A DNA stretch of 64,000 nucleotides from Cyclina sinensis (taxonomy: Eukaryota; Mollusca; Bivalvia; Venerida; Veneridae): contig JAAONU010000001.1 in assembly GCA_012932295.1 (NCBI GenBank), positions 35,681,449 to 35,745,448 on the forward strand. Direction: 5' to 3'. The translations under genes and the position numbers were made by a program. The first letter of the stretch is position 1, and each line of letters begins with the position of its first letter. A model generated the notes under the pieces. It had not been told where the DNA came from, made no database searches, and was given only the letters and a program-made list of their open reading frames with translations. Positions 63,750-64,000 of this stretch are shown piece after piece.

Positions 63750-64000
63750 TGGTTGTTTTTATGCACCAGAAGGGCGGCATATAGTAGTCGCACTGTCCGT
63801 CAGTCTGTCCGTCCTTTCACACAATGATCATTATCGAGTGCCACAGTGCATATTCTCGGGCTTTTTCGATTCGACTTCTTTAGTTGGAGTTATTGCCCTT
63901 TGTTTAATTTTAGTTAAAGGTCATGTGACACGAATTTTTGACCTCGAAATTTTCATATGAGCGAAAAATATAATCATATCTAACTATGACTGTTTTACAA
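63750..64000. repeat. start of a dispersed GTCCGTC-containing repeat, cut by the window end
   Basis: GCACCAGAAGGGCGGCATAT then GTCCGTCAGTCTGTCCGTCC, followed by AGTTATTGCCC and GTGACACGAATTTTTGACC. The layout is like the other CCGTCC repeats in the window. Confidence 0.55.

Overview
This window reads as nuclear DNA of an invertebrate animal, most likely a bivalve mollusc. It is AT-rich and intron-rich, and dominated by mobile elements. Many repeats carry the GACCTTGACCTTTGACC and CCGTCCGTCC tracts that I associate with bivalve genomes. The taxon is inferred from repeat style and protein flavour, not from a marker gene.

Region 1 (about 0.2-25 kb, minus strand) holds one multi-exon gene for a receptor-tyrosine-kinase-like protein. 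I could place 23 exons. In protein order they give a Cys-rich CCxGWxGxxC module, two EGF-like modules, a long ectodomain of unrecognised extracellular domains, a fibronectin type III domain, one transmembrane helix, a juxtamembrane segment and a tyrosine-kinase fold. The 5' signal-peptide exon was not found. The kinase lacks key catalytic residues (HRD reads HRR, DFG reads GFG, and the glycine loop is degraded), so it is predicted to be a pseudokinase receptor. Its introns hold a MITE with TA target duplication, a young non-autonomous LTR element, a LINE scrap, minisatellites and a tRNA-like SINE head.

Region 2 (25-39.7 kb) holds a truncated Tc1 transposase, an array of nuclear-receptor-like half-sites, and a 10.3 kb Ty3/Gypsy-type LTR retrotransposon. 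The retrotransposon has near-identical LTRs, a primer site matching tRNA-Leu, and an intact gag. A textbook -1 frameshift signal lies at the gag/pol boundary. Pol is broken and lacks most of its integrase core, yet an intact extra third ORF encodes a two-zinc-finger protein behind a good splice acceptor.

Region 3 (40.1-45.25 kb) is a complete but decayed DNA transposon with 32-bp terminal inverted repeats, a 4-bp target duplication and subterminal repeats. It carries an F-box/LRR-like ORF in the same frame as a DDE-like transposase.

Region 4 (45.3-55 kb) is repeat-rich: a palindromic minisatellite, a TTAA-flanked MITE containing a tRNA-like sequence, an inverted-repeat-bounded element with a ~155-160 bp tandem core, and a dead LINE.

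Region 5 (55.86-61.18 kb) is a colinear, shrunken and broken duplicate of the Region 1 gene. It preserves the empty sites of two insertions found in Region 1, which dates them after the duplication. More tandem and dispersed repeats follow to the end of the window.
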